64,000 nucleotides of DNA, taken from contig QZVU01000008.1 in assembly GCA_003602285.1 (NCBI GenBank), forward strand, positions 1-64,000. The letters run 5' to 3'. Position numbers and translations under genes: made by a program. The stretch comes from Arthrobacter frigidicola. GTDB lineage: Bacteria; Actinomycetota; Actinomycetes; Actinomycetales; Micrococcaceae. A model generated the notes under the pieces. It was given only the letters and a program-made list of their open reading frames with translations, searched no databases and was not told the DNA's origin. Of this stretch, positions 17,208 to 25,561 are shown in pieces. Position 1 is the first letter of the stretch. Each line of letters opens with the position of its first letter.

Positions 17208-17690
17208 ATGGACAAGGAACGGCAGACCATTCGAGACGCGACCGATCGTGCGGTTCTTGAAGCACTTGATGTCGACCCCAGAATGACCATCCTTGCCATT
17301 GCTCAGCGCACCGGGCTGGCCCGCGGCACGGTGCAGGCACGGTTGGAGCGATACGAGCGTGAAAACGGGCTCCGCGACCACAGTGTGCGCATCGACCCTG
17401 CTGCTCTTGGGATGGGCATTTCCGCGCACGTAGCGGCTGAACTGGACCAGCACAAGATCGATATCGCCGTTGATGGACTCCGGGCGATACCCGAGATCAT
17501 CGAATGCCTTGCACCTGCGGGGGAAACAGACCTGCTATGCCGCGTCGTCGCGCGGGACCCCGACGACCTGTACCGGGTCTCTGAGGAGATTCGTCTTTGC
17601 CCGGGGATTCTTCGCACCAGGACCAGCATGTTCCTCCGCCAGCCGATTCCTTACCGGATGGGCCCCTTACTGGCAAAGATCGCCCGGTAG
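17208..17690 (+). CDS. Lrp/AsnC-family transcriptional regulator
   Basis: The 160-residue protein has an N-terminal winged helix-turn-helix (TDRAVLEALDVDPRMTILAI and RTGLARGTVQARLERYE, about residues 10-60) and a C-terminal RAM ligand-binding domain (ISAHVAAELDQHKIDIAVDG through ILRTRTSMFLR). Lrp/AsnC proteins bind amino acids or related ligands and regulate metabolism. AGGAGG precedes the start; ATG 17208 and TTG 17202 both fit. No obvious target lies beside it, since the transporter remnant at 18053 points toward it from about 360 bp downstream. Confidence 0.88.
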   Translation: MDKERQTIRDATDRAVLEALDVDPRMTILAIAQRTGLARGTVQARLERYERENGLRDHSVRIDPAALGMGISAHVAAELDQHKIDIAVDGLRAIPEIIECLAPAGETDLLCRVVARDPDDLYRVSEEIRLCPGILRTRTSMFLRQPIPYRMGPLLAKIAR

Positions 17691-17757
17691 GCGACGCCGG
17701 CACGGAGCGGGTCACCGAAAAAGCTTCTGCGGTTCAGCTTGAAAGTACACCCCGCGA

Positions 17758-17795
17758 GGAGGCCCGAGACCTGAATGTTCAGGCCCCGGGCCTCC
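17758..17795. terminator. Long hairpin after the Lrp gene
   Basis: GGAGGCCCG pairs with CGGGCCTCC, and an inner CCTGAA/TTCAGG stem closes on a TG loop. The hairpin starts 67 bp after the Lrp stop codon and lies between two convergent genes. No T-run follows, so it may be a bidirectional or factor-independent-like terminator without a U tract. Confidence 0.55.
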
Positions 17796-18052
17796 CGCTG
17801 GGATTGGTGGTGCTCCTCCCGGGAGACCCGTAGGACGACTGCGGGACGACGTGATATAGAGGGTCACGCTGGTTCCAACCCCGGTCAGGCGGCCACCAGT
17901 GACCATCCCGAAAGGCCCTGCCAAGTGGGGTCGATGCTCCCGGAGCTTGGCGTCGGAGACCGCAGCTCGGCATCAGGGCTCGTCATGCATCAGCGTCTGT
18001 CCCGGAGCTTCCGCCCCCACGTCACGAGCGGTGCCGGGCAGGCCATTCGGAA

Positions 18053-18590
18053 TCACCGCGTGTCGGCGCTGCCGGGCGGCATCACTGGAGCCCTTCGAAG
18101 GTAGAGGGACACGACTATTGCAGCGGTCGAGATGACCGATCCAACTTCGAAGGCTGACTGCACTCCAACCGCCCCGGCGGCGATTTCCGGGATCCCCGTG
18201 GCGAGTTGCTGTCAATGGTGCTCGAGAAGGCAGAGACGAACAGGGCCGTACCAACGGCACCTGCCAACTGCTGCACGGTCGACATCGTCGCGCTGCCATG
18301 GGAATGAAGTGTTTTCGGGAGGGAACCGAGCCCCGAAGCCATGAGCGGCGTGAACACGAGAGTAAACCCGAGGTACAGAACCAGGTGCATGGCCACAATC
18401 CATCCGACCGCAGTGTCCCGGTGCAGCATCGCTGTCATGCTCCACAGAGCCACGCTCATCAAGATCGCACCTGGGATCACCAATGGCCGGGGGCCTACAC
18501 GGTCGAACACGCGGCCGACGACGGGCGACGGAACCGCCATCAGCGCGCCCCCGGGTTGAGCTGGCGGCACGGAGGGTCCGGATAAAGCTT
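18053..18590 (-). pseudogene. MFS multidrug transporter remnant (C-terminal part, frameshifted)
   Basis: The minus strand encodes the last third of an EmrB/QacA-type (DHA2) MFS protein: PSPVVGRVFDRVGPRPLVIP, membrane segments, GLGSLPKTLHSHGSATMSTV and QQLAGAVGTALFVSAF. After about 18215 the homologous sequence moves to another frame (LATGIPEIAAGAVGVQSAFE, then GSVISTAAIVVSLYLRRAP) and ends at TGA 18053-18055. The first two thirds of a normal 450-500-residue transporter are missing upstream of about 18590. It is therefore both truncated and frameshifted and cannot be functional. Confidence 0.8.
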
Positions 18591-18780
18591 CTTGATGATC
18601 TTCCCGGTCAAGGAGTCACCGAAACGATGCGGTTCGCCCTCAACGAGGCGGGTGCTGACCGCAGTAGATCGGCGCTAAGGCGCGTGTTATCGGTCGGCTC
18701 CGGACAGCAAAGAACAATCACCAGACACCACAACCGCCCGCATCTGCCGCGCTCCTGCCGCGACAGTGCGCAATGTGATG

Positions 18781-18969
18781 TCAGCGCCACGTCGTGCCGC
18801 CCTGAACCGGGGCGGTGCCGATAGTCGGATCGCTCAGGGCCGCCAGCGAGAAGATCCAGGGGAAGACAATGTCGAACAATAGGGCGACGGCGGCGGCGAT
18901 CAGCAGCATCGAGGCCGAAATACGCACCCAGAGCGGGCCGGGCAGTTGGCGGAACATCCATCCGTACAC
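18781..18969 (-). CDS. Small single-pass membrane protein (62 aa)
   Basis: The protein begins MYGWMFRQLPGPLWVRISAS, followed by one membrane helix (about residues 19-42) and the FPWIF motif. This pattern, (Y/W)GWxxRxLPGPxxxR plus one helix plus a VFPW-like end, is a familiar small actinobacterial membrane protein of unknown function. It starts 6 bp after the stop of the sortase gene, so it should be in the same transcript. Its role in sortase function is a guess from position only. Confidence 0.7.
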   Translation of the reverse strand: MYGWMFRQLPGPLWVRISASMLLIAAAVALLFDIVFPWIFSLAALSDPTIGTAPVQGGTTWR

Positions 18970-18975
18970 GGTGGT

Positions 18976-19821
18976 TCAACCCTCTCCGTGGAGGGCGGCA
19001 ACCTGCGCGGCAATGGCCTTGGGGGCTCCGGCCGACAGGGGGCGCCAGGACTCCAGCACCGAGTACGCGATGATCCGCTCCTGGGCGCCGAAGCGCGGGT
19101 TGCAGCTTGTCATGGTCAGCAGGCTCTCCTCGGGCGTGAAACCCGGTTCGGTGGGCACCGGCAGGAGTACGTCGGCGCGTTCGGGCAGTACGATCTGCTG
19201 GTTCCGGAAGATGTAGGTGTAGAACCCGTCCTTCGTTTGGACGTAGATTCTGTCCCCCGGAACCAGGGTGTGAAGGGCGTCAAGGACGGCGCCGTGGGTC
19301 TGGCGGTGCCCTGCCAGGGCAAAATTTCCCAGTGCCCCGGGCATAGCGCTCGAGGGGTAATGCCCCAGTCCCAGCGTATCCAGCACCTCCGTCCCGGTGC
19401 CCTCTGTCAGGGGCCGGCTGTAGCCGGGCCCGAACCGGGGAATATAGATGATCCCGAAGGTCTCACCGGGGCCCGGAGCCTCCGATACCTCGGCAGGTCC
19501 GTAACCCTCGGAAGGATTTTCCGGCACCGCCTGCAGCGAGGGCCCGATCTGGCGGACAAACTGCTCGGCCGCGGTGTTCTGCACCGCCGCGGCCTGCACC
19601 CCGGTCCACCACAGCTGCCAGCACACAAAGAGGATGAGAAGCACCCCTGCCGTGATGAGCAGTTCACCGGCGGTGGACAGGAGTCCTGGCCGCCGGGGCG
19701 GCGAAGGGTGGCTCCGCCGGGTTCCCTCGGCAAGTGACGGGACGCCCCGCAGCCGGCTCGCCGGGCCGCCGACGCTGTCAGGATCGGTGCGGGCCGCAGG
19801 CGTGCCCTGCCCGTCACCCAC
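18976..19821 (-). CDS. Class E sortase
   Basis: The 281-residue protein has a cytoplasmic Pro/Arg-rich N-terminus, one membrane helix (about residues 48-70) and a class E sortase catalytic domain. The expected active-site residues are visible: His172 in FALAGHRQTHG, Cys240 in LLTMTSCNPRFG and Arg249 in AQERIIAY. Class E sortases cut LAxTG signals and attach proteins to peptidoglycan in high-GC actinobacteria. Two proteins with LAxTG signals are encoded across the divergent intergenic region (20851 and 27235), a strong match between enzyme and substrates. The GTG start overlaps the end of the upstream gene by 8 bp. Confidence 0.92.
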   Translation of the reverse strand: MGDGQGTPAARTDPDSVGGPASRLRGVPSLAEGTRRSHPSPPRRPGLLSTAGELLITAGVLLILFVCWQLWWTGVQAAAVQNTAAEQFVRQIGPSLQAVPENPSEGYGPAEVSEAPGPGETFGIIYIPRFGPGYSRPLTEGTGTEVLDTLGLGHYPSSAMPGALGNFALAGHRQTHGAVLDALHTLVPGDRIYVQTKDGFYTYIFRNQQIVLPERADVLLPVPTEPGFTPEESLLTMTSCNPRFGAQERIIAYSVLESWRPLSAGAPKAIAAQVAALHGEG

Positions 19822-20449
19822 GGTCGCCGCCGATCAAGCACCGGCCACCGGCAAGGACCGGGAGGATCACGGTCGAAACCGATCCGTCCTGGAGATGCGC
19901 CACCAGGCAGTCCTCCCCGCTTCGCACGCCTGCCTGCACCGCGTCGACAGTGAGCCCGGTAGGGGTGGTGGTGGCCGAGATCTCCATCGAGTCATCGGCG
20001 ATGCCCGCGGCGCGGAGTGTCGCGCGGATCTGTTCGCGGCTCGGACGCGGGGAGGACTCCACGAGTTCCCCCAGTGCCGCGTCTATGGAGTTATGGGGCG
20101 CCTGATCCGCGGAATCCCCTGATGCTGTTGCAGGCGTCTCACCTGCGCCGGCCTGAGGCGAATCCACGGAGGATCCGGCACTGATGCGGGGGACCTGCGC
20201 CGGGCCCGCTGCGAGCCCTGCGCTCTCCGCCCCCGGCGTCGAGCATCCGCTGATCAGAAGCACTGCGCCAATGATTGCCGCCATCGAGGAGAGTTGGAAG
20301 CCCCGGACCCCGCGGCCCGACCGGGCGGGCGCGGTGGGCGGCATTTGGGGCAGCGATCGTCGGGCATCCACGGACGCGGACGCCATCCTTACCCGGCGGT
20401 CCGGTGGCTCCACTCCGGCCGGTGCGGGCGCCATGTGGCTATTCCGCAT
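19814..20449 (-). CDS. Secreted or membrane-anchored DUF6993-like protein
   Basis: The 211-residue protein has a long charged N-terminus, a hydrophobic stretch ending LLISGCSTPG (lipobox-like, about residues 47-62), an Ala/Ser/Pro-rich linker and a C-terminal domain with MEISATTTPTGLTVDAVQAG and VRSGEDCLVAHLQDGSV. This resembles the actinobacterial DUF6993 domain; two Cys (GEDCLV, GGRCLI) could form a disulfide. The unusually distal lipobox makes lipoprotein processing uncertain. I chose ATG 20449, preceded by GGAGAGGAGAC. The frame stays open to 20590. It leads the sortase transcript (8-bp overlap), so it may assist wall anchoring. Confidence 0.75.
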   Translation of the reverse strand: MRNSHMAPAPAGVEPPDRRVRMASASVDARRSLPQMPPTAPARSGRGVRGFQLSSMAAIIGAVLLISGCSTPGAESAGLAAGPAQVPRISAGSSVDSPQAGAGETPATASGDSADQAPHNSIDAALGELVESSPRPSREQIRATLRAAGIADDSMEISATTTPTGLTVDAVQAGVRSGEDCLVAHLQDGSVSTVILPVLAGGRCLIGGDRG

Positions 20450-20695
20450 CACTGTCTCCTCTCCCATCGGTCGATGTGCTTCGTTGCCGGGCCGCCGCGG
20501 CCGCGCCGGTAAGCGGGCGGTCGACCCTGGGCGTGCCGGGAGCTGTCTCGGGCGGGCGAATCTGGCTTCCAGGGACGTTCCGTGCTGCACGGCCGCTGCA
20601 GGGGGCGCCTTCTCCTCGCCACCGGTGGTTCGGTCACCACCGGTTCTCGAGGGCTGGAACGCCTTTCACTTCTGTCTCACTTTAACCTATTTGCA

Positions 20696-20708
20696 AATGA
20701 TTATCATT
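20696..20708. promoter_or_regulatory. Zur/Fur-type operator (AATGATTATCATT)
   Basis: A perfect 6-1-6 palindrome, AATGATTATCATT, sits in a short AT-rich island of otherwise GC-rich DNA. It lies between the divergent sortase group (start 20449) and the anchored-repeat operon (start 20851). It matches the core of known actinobacterial Zur boxes (TGATAATCATTATCA-like). The downstream ZnuA/ZnuB-like genes favour zinc-dependent Zur over iron-dependent regulators. No other copy was noticed in the window. Confidence 0.7.
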
Positions 20709-20850
20709 AACGTTAGCTTTTGCTCATCTGCCTCATGGTGCCGATACGTGCGCCCGCTGCAGCCCACCAGTTACACCTTTTGCTCCACCCGCGCCGTGGA
20801 CAGCTCTGGATTTCCGGTGACCGTATTCCAATGCATTCGAGAGGATCTTC

Positions 20851-22773
20851 ATGATTTTGCCTGCCCCTTCACGCTGGAGGGCGGTACTTGCAGGACTGAC
20901 ATCGGCGGCTCTTGCAGGCGCCGTGGTCACTTCCCTTCCGGCCTCTGCCACCGCAGCCGCCGATCCCCTGGTTGCCGCCGATCCCCTGGTTTTCGACCGG
21001 GGCCACATCGACGCGTTCAACGTTTCCGTGTCCAACGGAGAGTTGGTGCTCAACCTTGAGGAGGACCTCACCGGATCCCCGCTCCAGCACGACCCCGAGG
21101 ACGTCATCCTGAAGGTCAGGGAAGAAGCGTTCACCGATGCAATTCCGGCTCAGTTCCCGGGATCCCCCTCCGGGTATGTGCTGCCCTTGACCCAGGATCC
21201 GGACCTGATCTGGCCCGGCTGGGACACCCAGGCCACCGCCGGCACCGGCTACACAGACGTGACGATCGATGTGACCGAGGTGCAGGGACCCGGCAGCGTG
21301 TACCTGTACACGCTGCGCGGCTTTGGAACGGTGTCCCCGGTCCTGGACGACGGCGGGTTCGAGCTGCCCGGTTCGATCACCGAGTCCGGCCCGGTTCATT
21401 CCCACGCGCAGTGGACCTTCAGCGAAGCCGGTGAATACACACTGACCGCGCGTGCAACCGCACTCAACCCTGCGACGGGACAGAGCCTCACCAGCAGCGA
21501 AGCGGTGTACTCGTTCTCCGTTGGAGGCACTGAGATCCCGGAACCGTCGCCGACCCCCGTTCCTGCTCCGGCCCCCGTTCCTGTTCCTGGGCCGGCCCCT
21601 GCTCCGGTTCCTGTACCCGCGCCGATTGAGACGCCAGCTCCGGCTCCAGCGCCCGTCACGGCACCGGCACCCGTAACCACTCCGGCCCCAGCGCCCGCGC
21701 CGGCCCGCGCTCCGGAGCAGCCCCAGGCGCCCGCACCCGTCCGGGCACCTGTACACCCCCCGGCCGCGGCCCGGGCCCCCGCACCGGCGCCGGTACAGGC
21801 ACCCGCGCAGGCGCAGCCGCCGACACCAAAAACGGCACCGGCACCGAAGACGGCGCCCGCGCTCAAGCCATGCCCCCCTTCGACGAAGCCGGCCCCCGGC
21901 GCCACCGCGCCGGGCACACCTGTGCCCGGCACCCCAGCAGACAGGCTGGTGCTCGATCAGGGGCACGTCGACCTGTTCAGCGTGGCCGTGCAGGGAACCG
22001 CCCTCGAGCTTGCCCTGACCGAGGACGTGACGGGAGCTCATGTGAAACGAGCCCCGGAAGGGGTCGTCCTGCACGTCAAGGAGCAGGCTCTTTCGGCGAG
22101 CATCCCGGCCGGCTTCCCGGGCAGCCCGAAGGGTTACCTCCTACCCCTGACACAGGATCCGAACCTGCTGTGGCCTGGCTGGAACACCAACGGGACCGCG
22201 GGCACCGGCTACACGGATGTAGCCATCAACGTCACTGACGTGCAGGGCCCGGGGAGTGTCTACCTCTACAGCACGAGCACCTTCGGAGGTGCGGCCCCCG
22301 TGCTTGCCGGCGGTTCCATGCAGTTGCCGGGCAGCCTCCGCGAGCAGTCCCCCGCGCATACCCACGGACAGTGGACCTTCTCCGCGCCGGGCACCTACAC
22401 GCTCACCGCCCAGGCTGTTGCAACGAACCCGGCAGGCGGCACAAAGCTGACCAGCAACACGGCGACCTACACCATCGTTGTCGGCGGCAGCACACCCCCG
22501 GCGGGCGGACCGGCCGCGGCGCCGGCGGCAGGTGCGGAGCAGGGCGACAAGAAGGACCCCGCCGGGACGGCGGTTACCGGCCAGCCGGGCGTCGGCGCGG
22601 ACTGCGGACTGTCCGTTGGGCAGCAGAAAGCTGCCGCTCCGCCGGCCAAGCTGGCGTCAACGGGCTTCGGCGCGACCCCCTCGCTGATCGGCGGGGGCGT
22701 GCTCCTGCTCGGGGGAATTGCCGCCCTCCTGCTGAAGCGCCGCCGCAAAGCATCGGCCCAGCCCGGCGCCTAG
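20851..22773 (+). CDS. LAxTG wall-anchored protein with two 'anchored repeat' domains
   Basis: The 640-residue protein has a signal peptide (ending near ASATAAA), two copies of the actinobacterial surface-anchored repeat domain (about residues 45-225 and 365-545), a Pro/Ala-rich spacer of about 130 residues between them, and a C-terminal LASTG signal (601-605) with membrane helix and KRRRK tail. Each repeat has D.GHxD near its start (His52, His372), PGW(D/N)T, QGPGSVYLY and a VHSHAQW or AHTHGQW motif (His183/185, His503/505). The class E sortase next door is the expected anchoring enzyme. It leads an ABC transporter operon under a Zur-like site; a metal-capturing surface role is an inference. 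Confidence 0.9.
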   Translation: MILPAPSRWRAVLAGLTSAALAGAVVTSLPASATAAADPLVAADPLVFDRGHIDAFNVSVSNGELVLNLEEDLTGSPLQHDPEDVILKVREEAFTDAIPAQFPGSPSGYVLPLTQDPDLIWPGWDTQATAGTGYTDVTIDVTEVQGPGSVYLYTLRGFGTVSPVLDDGGFELPGSITESGPVHSHAQWTFSEAGEYTLTARATALNPATGQSLTSSEAVYSFSVGGTEIPEPSPTPVPAPAPVPVPGPAPAPVPVPAPIETPAPAPAPVTAPAPVTTPAPAPAPARAPEQPQAPAPVRAPVHPPAAARAPAPAPVQAPAQAQPPTPKTAPAPKTAPALKPCPPSTKPAPGATAPGTPVPGTPADRLVLDQGHVDLFSVAVQGTALELALTEDVTGAHVKRAPEGVVLHVKEQALSASIPAGFPGSPKGYLLPLTQDPNLLWPGWNTNGTAGTGYTDVAINVTDVQGPGSVYLYSTSTFGGAAPVLAGGSMQLPGSLREQSPAHTHGQWTFSAPGTYTLTAQAVATNPAGGTKLTSNTATYTIVVGGSTPPAGGPAAAPAAGAEQGDKKDPAGTAVTGQPGVGADCGLSVGQQKAAAPPAKLASTGFGATPSLIGGGVLLLGGIAALLLKRRRKASAQPGA

Positions 22774-22785
22774 CAGCAGCACGCA

Positions 22786-22839
22786 CCGCATGAGGTTCCG
22801 GGGCCGGATACGGCTCATCCGCTCCGGAACCTCATGCGG
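22786..22839 (+). terminator. Perfect 16-bp inverted repeat between wall protein and transporter genes
   Basis: CCGCATGAGGTTCCGG pairs perfectly with its complement 22 nt later. The stem begins 12 bp after the wall-protein stop codon. It has no following T-run. It could be a terminator or attenuator that lets the surface protein be made in excess over the transporter, or an mRNA-stabilising 3' end. Confidence 0.65.
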
Positions 22840-22882
22840 GCACCCCCATCCATCCACTGTCCACAAGAGAAATGCAGGTGTC

Positions 22883-24457
22883 ATGAAGAACCGCCACAGG
22901 CTGCCGAAGGCACCGCTCCTGCCGATCCTGGCCGCGGTCTCACTGATCTGTTCCTGTGCGGCCCCGGTGGCCGAGGACAGCGGAAAGCTGCGCGTTGTCA
23001 CGACGACGGGCGTGCTGGCTGATCTCGCGTCCCGGGTCGCCGGAGACGCAGCCCATGTCACCTCCCTGGTACCCGCAGGGGCCGACCCCGGCACCTACGA
23101 GCCGTCCCTGCGGGACATCCGGGATATTGCCTACGCCGACGTCGCGTTCACGAATTACCTCCTCCTCGAGCAGCAAAGCCTGATCCGCAGCGTCGATGCC
23201 AACCTCCGCGCCGGAGCGCCCAGCGTGGCACTGGCCGAGGCGGCGATGGAACATGCCGCCGAGGTCATTCCCCGGGTGGAGACCGCCAATCTGGACACCG
23301 TGTGGCTGGGCCTGCGGGTCGACGGTGACGGACTCGACCGGGGTGCGGACCGCAGTTCCGAAATCCGCCTCAAGGCAACATCCCTCGACGGGCCGGGCAC
23401 GGTGTTCGCCTACCTGACCGGGACCTTCGGCGGGATCGAGCCCTACTTTGATTCCTCCGACGGCTTCGACGCCGGCAATGGCTTCAGGGACGACACGGTC
23501 GTGCTCCCTCCGGATGCCCACACGCACACGAGCTGGGCCTTCAGCGAACCTGGCGTCTACCGCCTGACCCTGCAGGCCGAACTCGTTCCCACACCCACCG
23601 CGCAACCCGTTCCCCTCGGCACCGGCACCCTGGTTTTGGCCGTGGGGGTGAATCCCCACGGGGCCCTCCCCGAAGGAGACACCACCGCAATACTCTCCGC
23701 CGGGCACGCCGACCTGACCGTCGACCTGAGCCCGGACGGTGGCCTCCACCTTCTGGCCGAGGAGGACGGCCACGGCGCCTCATCCCACGAACCCCTCGCC
23801 CTGGACACAACGGTCGTCGCGGTGCCGAATAAAGCCCTGACCGAGATCCCCCCGGCTCCCGAGTTCCGCCGGCTCGGGGCCTCCGGCGAGCAGATCCACC
23901 AATTGCCGCAGGCGGTGCTGAGCAAGCACGTTCATGGCGAAATCGACCCGCACCTGTGGCACGACGTACGGAACGCCGAAGCGTACGTTCGGACCATCCG
24001 GGACGTGCTGACCGGCGCGGACCCGGAGAATGCCGCGGCCTACCGGAAAAACACGGAGCTGTACCTCAAGGAACTCGATGGGCTTCACGCCGAAGTCACC
24101 GCCATCGTGAACGAGATTCCACCAGCGCAGCGGAACCTCGTCACCACCTACGACGCCTTCGCCTACCTGGGACGCGCCTACGACATCACCATCGCCGGGT
24201 TCATGACCCCGGGCCCCGCAGCCGAGCCGAGCCTCGCCGACCGGCAAAGACTGTCCGAGACCGTCCGCAACCTCGACGTGCCCGCCGTCTTCCTCGAACC
24301 GCAGCTGGCCGCCCGATCAAACATTCTGGCCGAAATCGCCAAGGACGCGGGAATTGGCATCTGCCCGCTCTATTCGGATGCCTTCGACGAAACCGTGACC
24401 AGCTACTCCGAACTCATGCGCTTCAACGCCGCCTCACTGCGGAATTGCCTGAGCTGA
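22883..24457 (+). CDS. ZnuA/TroA-like metal-binding lipoprotein with inserted repeat domain
   Basis: The 524-residue protein is a lipoprotein (lipobox SLICSC) of the ZnuA/TroA cluster-9 family, with KLRVVTTTGVLADLASRVAG and VPAGADPGTYEPSLRD at the start. About 200 residues of anchored-repeat material (about 135-345) are inserted before the second metal-ligand region (GEIDPHLWHD). Of the four usual ligands, the first His is Gly70, the second is His357, the third is Tyr423 (TTYDAFAYL) and the acid is Asp499. The insert holds the HTHxxW half before the AGHAD half, a swapped order compared with free-standing repeats. ATG 22883 has AGGTG in front. It should feed the permease at 26333. Confidence 0.88.
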   Translation: MKNRHRLPKAPLLPILAAVSLICSCAAPVAEDSGKLRVVTTTGVLADLASRVAGDAAHVTSLVPAGADPGTYEPSLRDIRDIAYADVAFTNYLLLEQQSLIRSVDANLRAGAPSVALAEAAMEHAAEVIPRVETANLDTVWLGLRVDGDGLDRGADRSSEIRLKATSLDGPGTVFAYLTGTFGGIEPYFDSSDGFDAGNGFRDDTVVLPPDAHTHTSWAFSEPGVYRLTLQAELVPTPTAQPVPLGTGTLVLAVGVNPHGALPEGDTTAILSAGHADLTVDLSPDGGLHLLAEEDGHGASSHEPLALDTTVVAVPNKALTEIPPAPEFRRLGASGEQIHQLPQAVLSKHVHGEIDPHLWHDVRNAEAYVRTIRDVLTGADPENAAAYRKNTELYLKELDGLHAEVTAIVNEIPPAQRNLVTTYDAFAYLGRAYDITIAGFMTPGPAAEPSLADRQRLSETVRNLDVPAVFLEPQLAARSNILAEIAKDAGIGICPLYSDAFDETVTSYSELMRFNAASLRNCLS

Positions 24458-24544
24458 ACCGCCGCGTTGACCCACCGCGCGTTCAAGGCCCTCCCCGGGG
24501 GCCTGCCGATTCTTCCCCACGACCACGAAAAACAAAGGAAACCC

Positions 24545-25561
24545 GTGACACGACTGCGCACCCAGGCGCACGCCTGGACCCTCGCACTGGTGGGTGCAAT
24601 CGCCTGCCTGACACCAGCCTCAACAGCCTTCGCCGCCCCCTTCCCTCCAACCCAGACGGACGACCTGACCCAGACGGTGGAAGCGGAGGAACAGAACGTT
24701 TCCGGCCGGGCCGTCCTGGACGCCGGACACGTGGATGTCGGTCCCCGATTCGTTGACGGCCGCTGGTCGATCCAGGCGCGCGACGACTCCTCCGTGCCGG
24801 CGGTGTGGCGTCCCCTGTCCGACACCGTGACCCGGGTCGTGGACGCAGCCGTCCAACCGGCACCGGACGCCGACGAGTTCGGCTTCCTTGATGCGGCCCC
24901 AGGCAGCGATGTGTACGTCATTCCGCAGACCGAGCAGCGCGGCGTGGTCTGGATGGGATGGAACACGCAGGATCCCTCGGTGATGGAGCGCGTCGACCGG
25001 GGAGTAACGTTCACCCTTCACGGGACCACCGGCCCCGGCGAGGTCTCGGTCTTCCTGCAGAACGGAAATTTCGGCAGCCCGGACGTACTCTGGGACAGCT
25101 CTACCACGGGGCCGCAGGACCTGTGGGTAGATACGAACACCCACACCCACGCGAACTGGATCTTCACCGAACCCGGGACGTATCTGCTTGATTTCGAGAT
25201 CTCGGCGGACCTGATCGACGGTCAGAAGGTCTCCGACCGCCAGGTGCTGCGGTTTGCGGTAGGAGACGCGACCGACCCCCAAGCAGCGTTCGCCGTGAAG
25301 CCCTTGGGCGGCGCCGAGGCTTCCGGAGCGGAGGCGTCCGCCTCGGACAGCCGGGACGCCGCCCCGGAACCAGGTGCCGAGGCGCTCCAGCAGTGGATGC
25401 TTCCGCTGCTGGCAGGCATCGCGCTCGTTGCGGTGCTTATCGGTGGTTCCGTCGGGGTGATGCGCTCCCGTAAGGCCCGGCGAAAGGCCCACCGGGACTT
25501 CCTGGCCGAGCTGGAGGCCACGGATCAGCACACCACGGCGCCTGCGGGTGGACGGCCGTGA
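24545..25561 (+). CDS. Membrane-anchored repeat protein of the ABC locus
   Basis: The 338-residue protein has a signal peptide (ending AFAAP), one anchored-repeat domain (LDAGHVDVG, VVWMGWNTQD, GPGEVSVFLQNG, NTHTHANWIF) and a C-terminal membrane helix (about 282-305) followed by a basic cytoplasmic tail of about 30 residues. It has no LPxTG/LAxTG signal, so it stays in the membrane. It matches the family annotated as ABC transporter-associated repeat protein. The GTG start has AAAGGAAAC in front. Its stop overlaps the ATPase start (GTGA), so translation is coupled. A bridging role between wall proteins and the membrane transporter fits its topology. Confidence 0.88.
   Translation: MTRLRTQAHAWTLALVGAIACLTPASTAFAAPFPPTQTDDLTQTVEAEEQNVSGRAVLDAGHVDVGPRFVDGRWSIQARDDSSVPAVWRPLSDTVTRVVDAAVQPAPDADEFGFLDAAPGSDVYVIPQTEQRGVVWMGWNTQDPSVMERVDRGVTFTLHGTTGPGEVSVFLQNGNFGSPDVLWDSSTTGPQDLWVDTNTHTHANWIFTEPGTYLLDFEISADLIDGQKVSDRQVLRFAVGDATDPQAAFAVKPLGGAEASGAEASASDSRDAAPEPGAEALQQWMLPLLAGIALVAVLIGGSVGVMRSRKARRKAHRDFLAELEATDQHTTAPAGGRP

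Noticed and set aside
20450-20590. N-terminal extension of the DUF6993-like protein
   Set aside because: The extension is Arg/Pro-rich and the ATG at 20449 has a clear ribosome-binding site.
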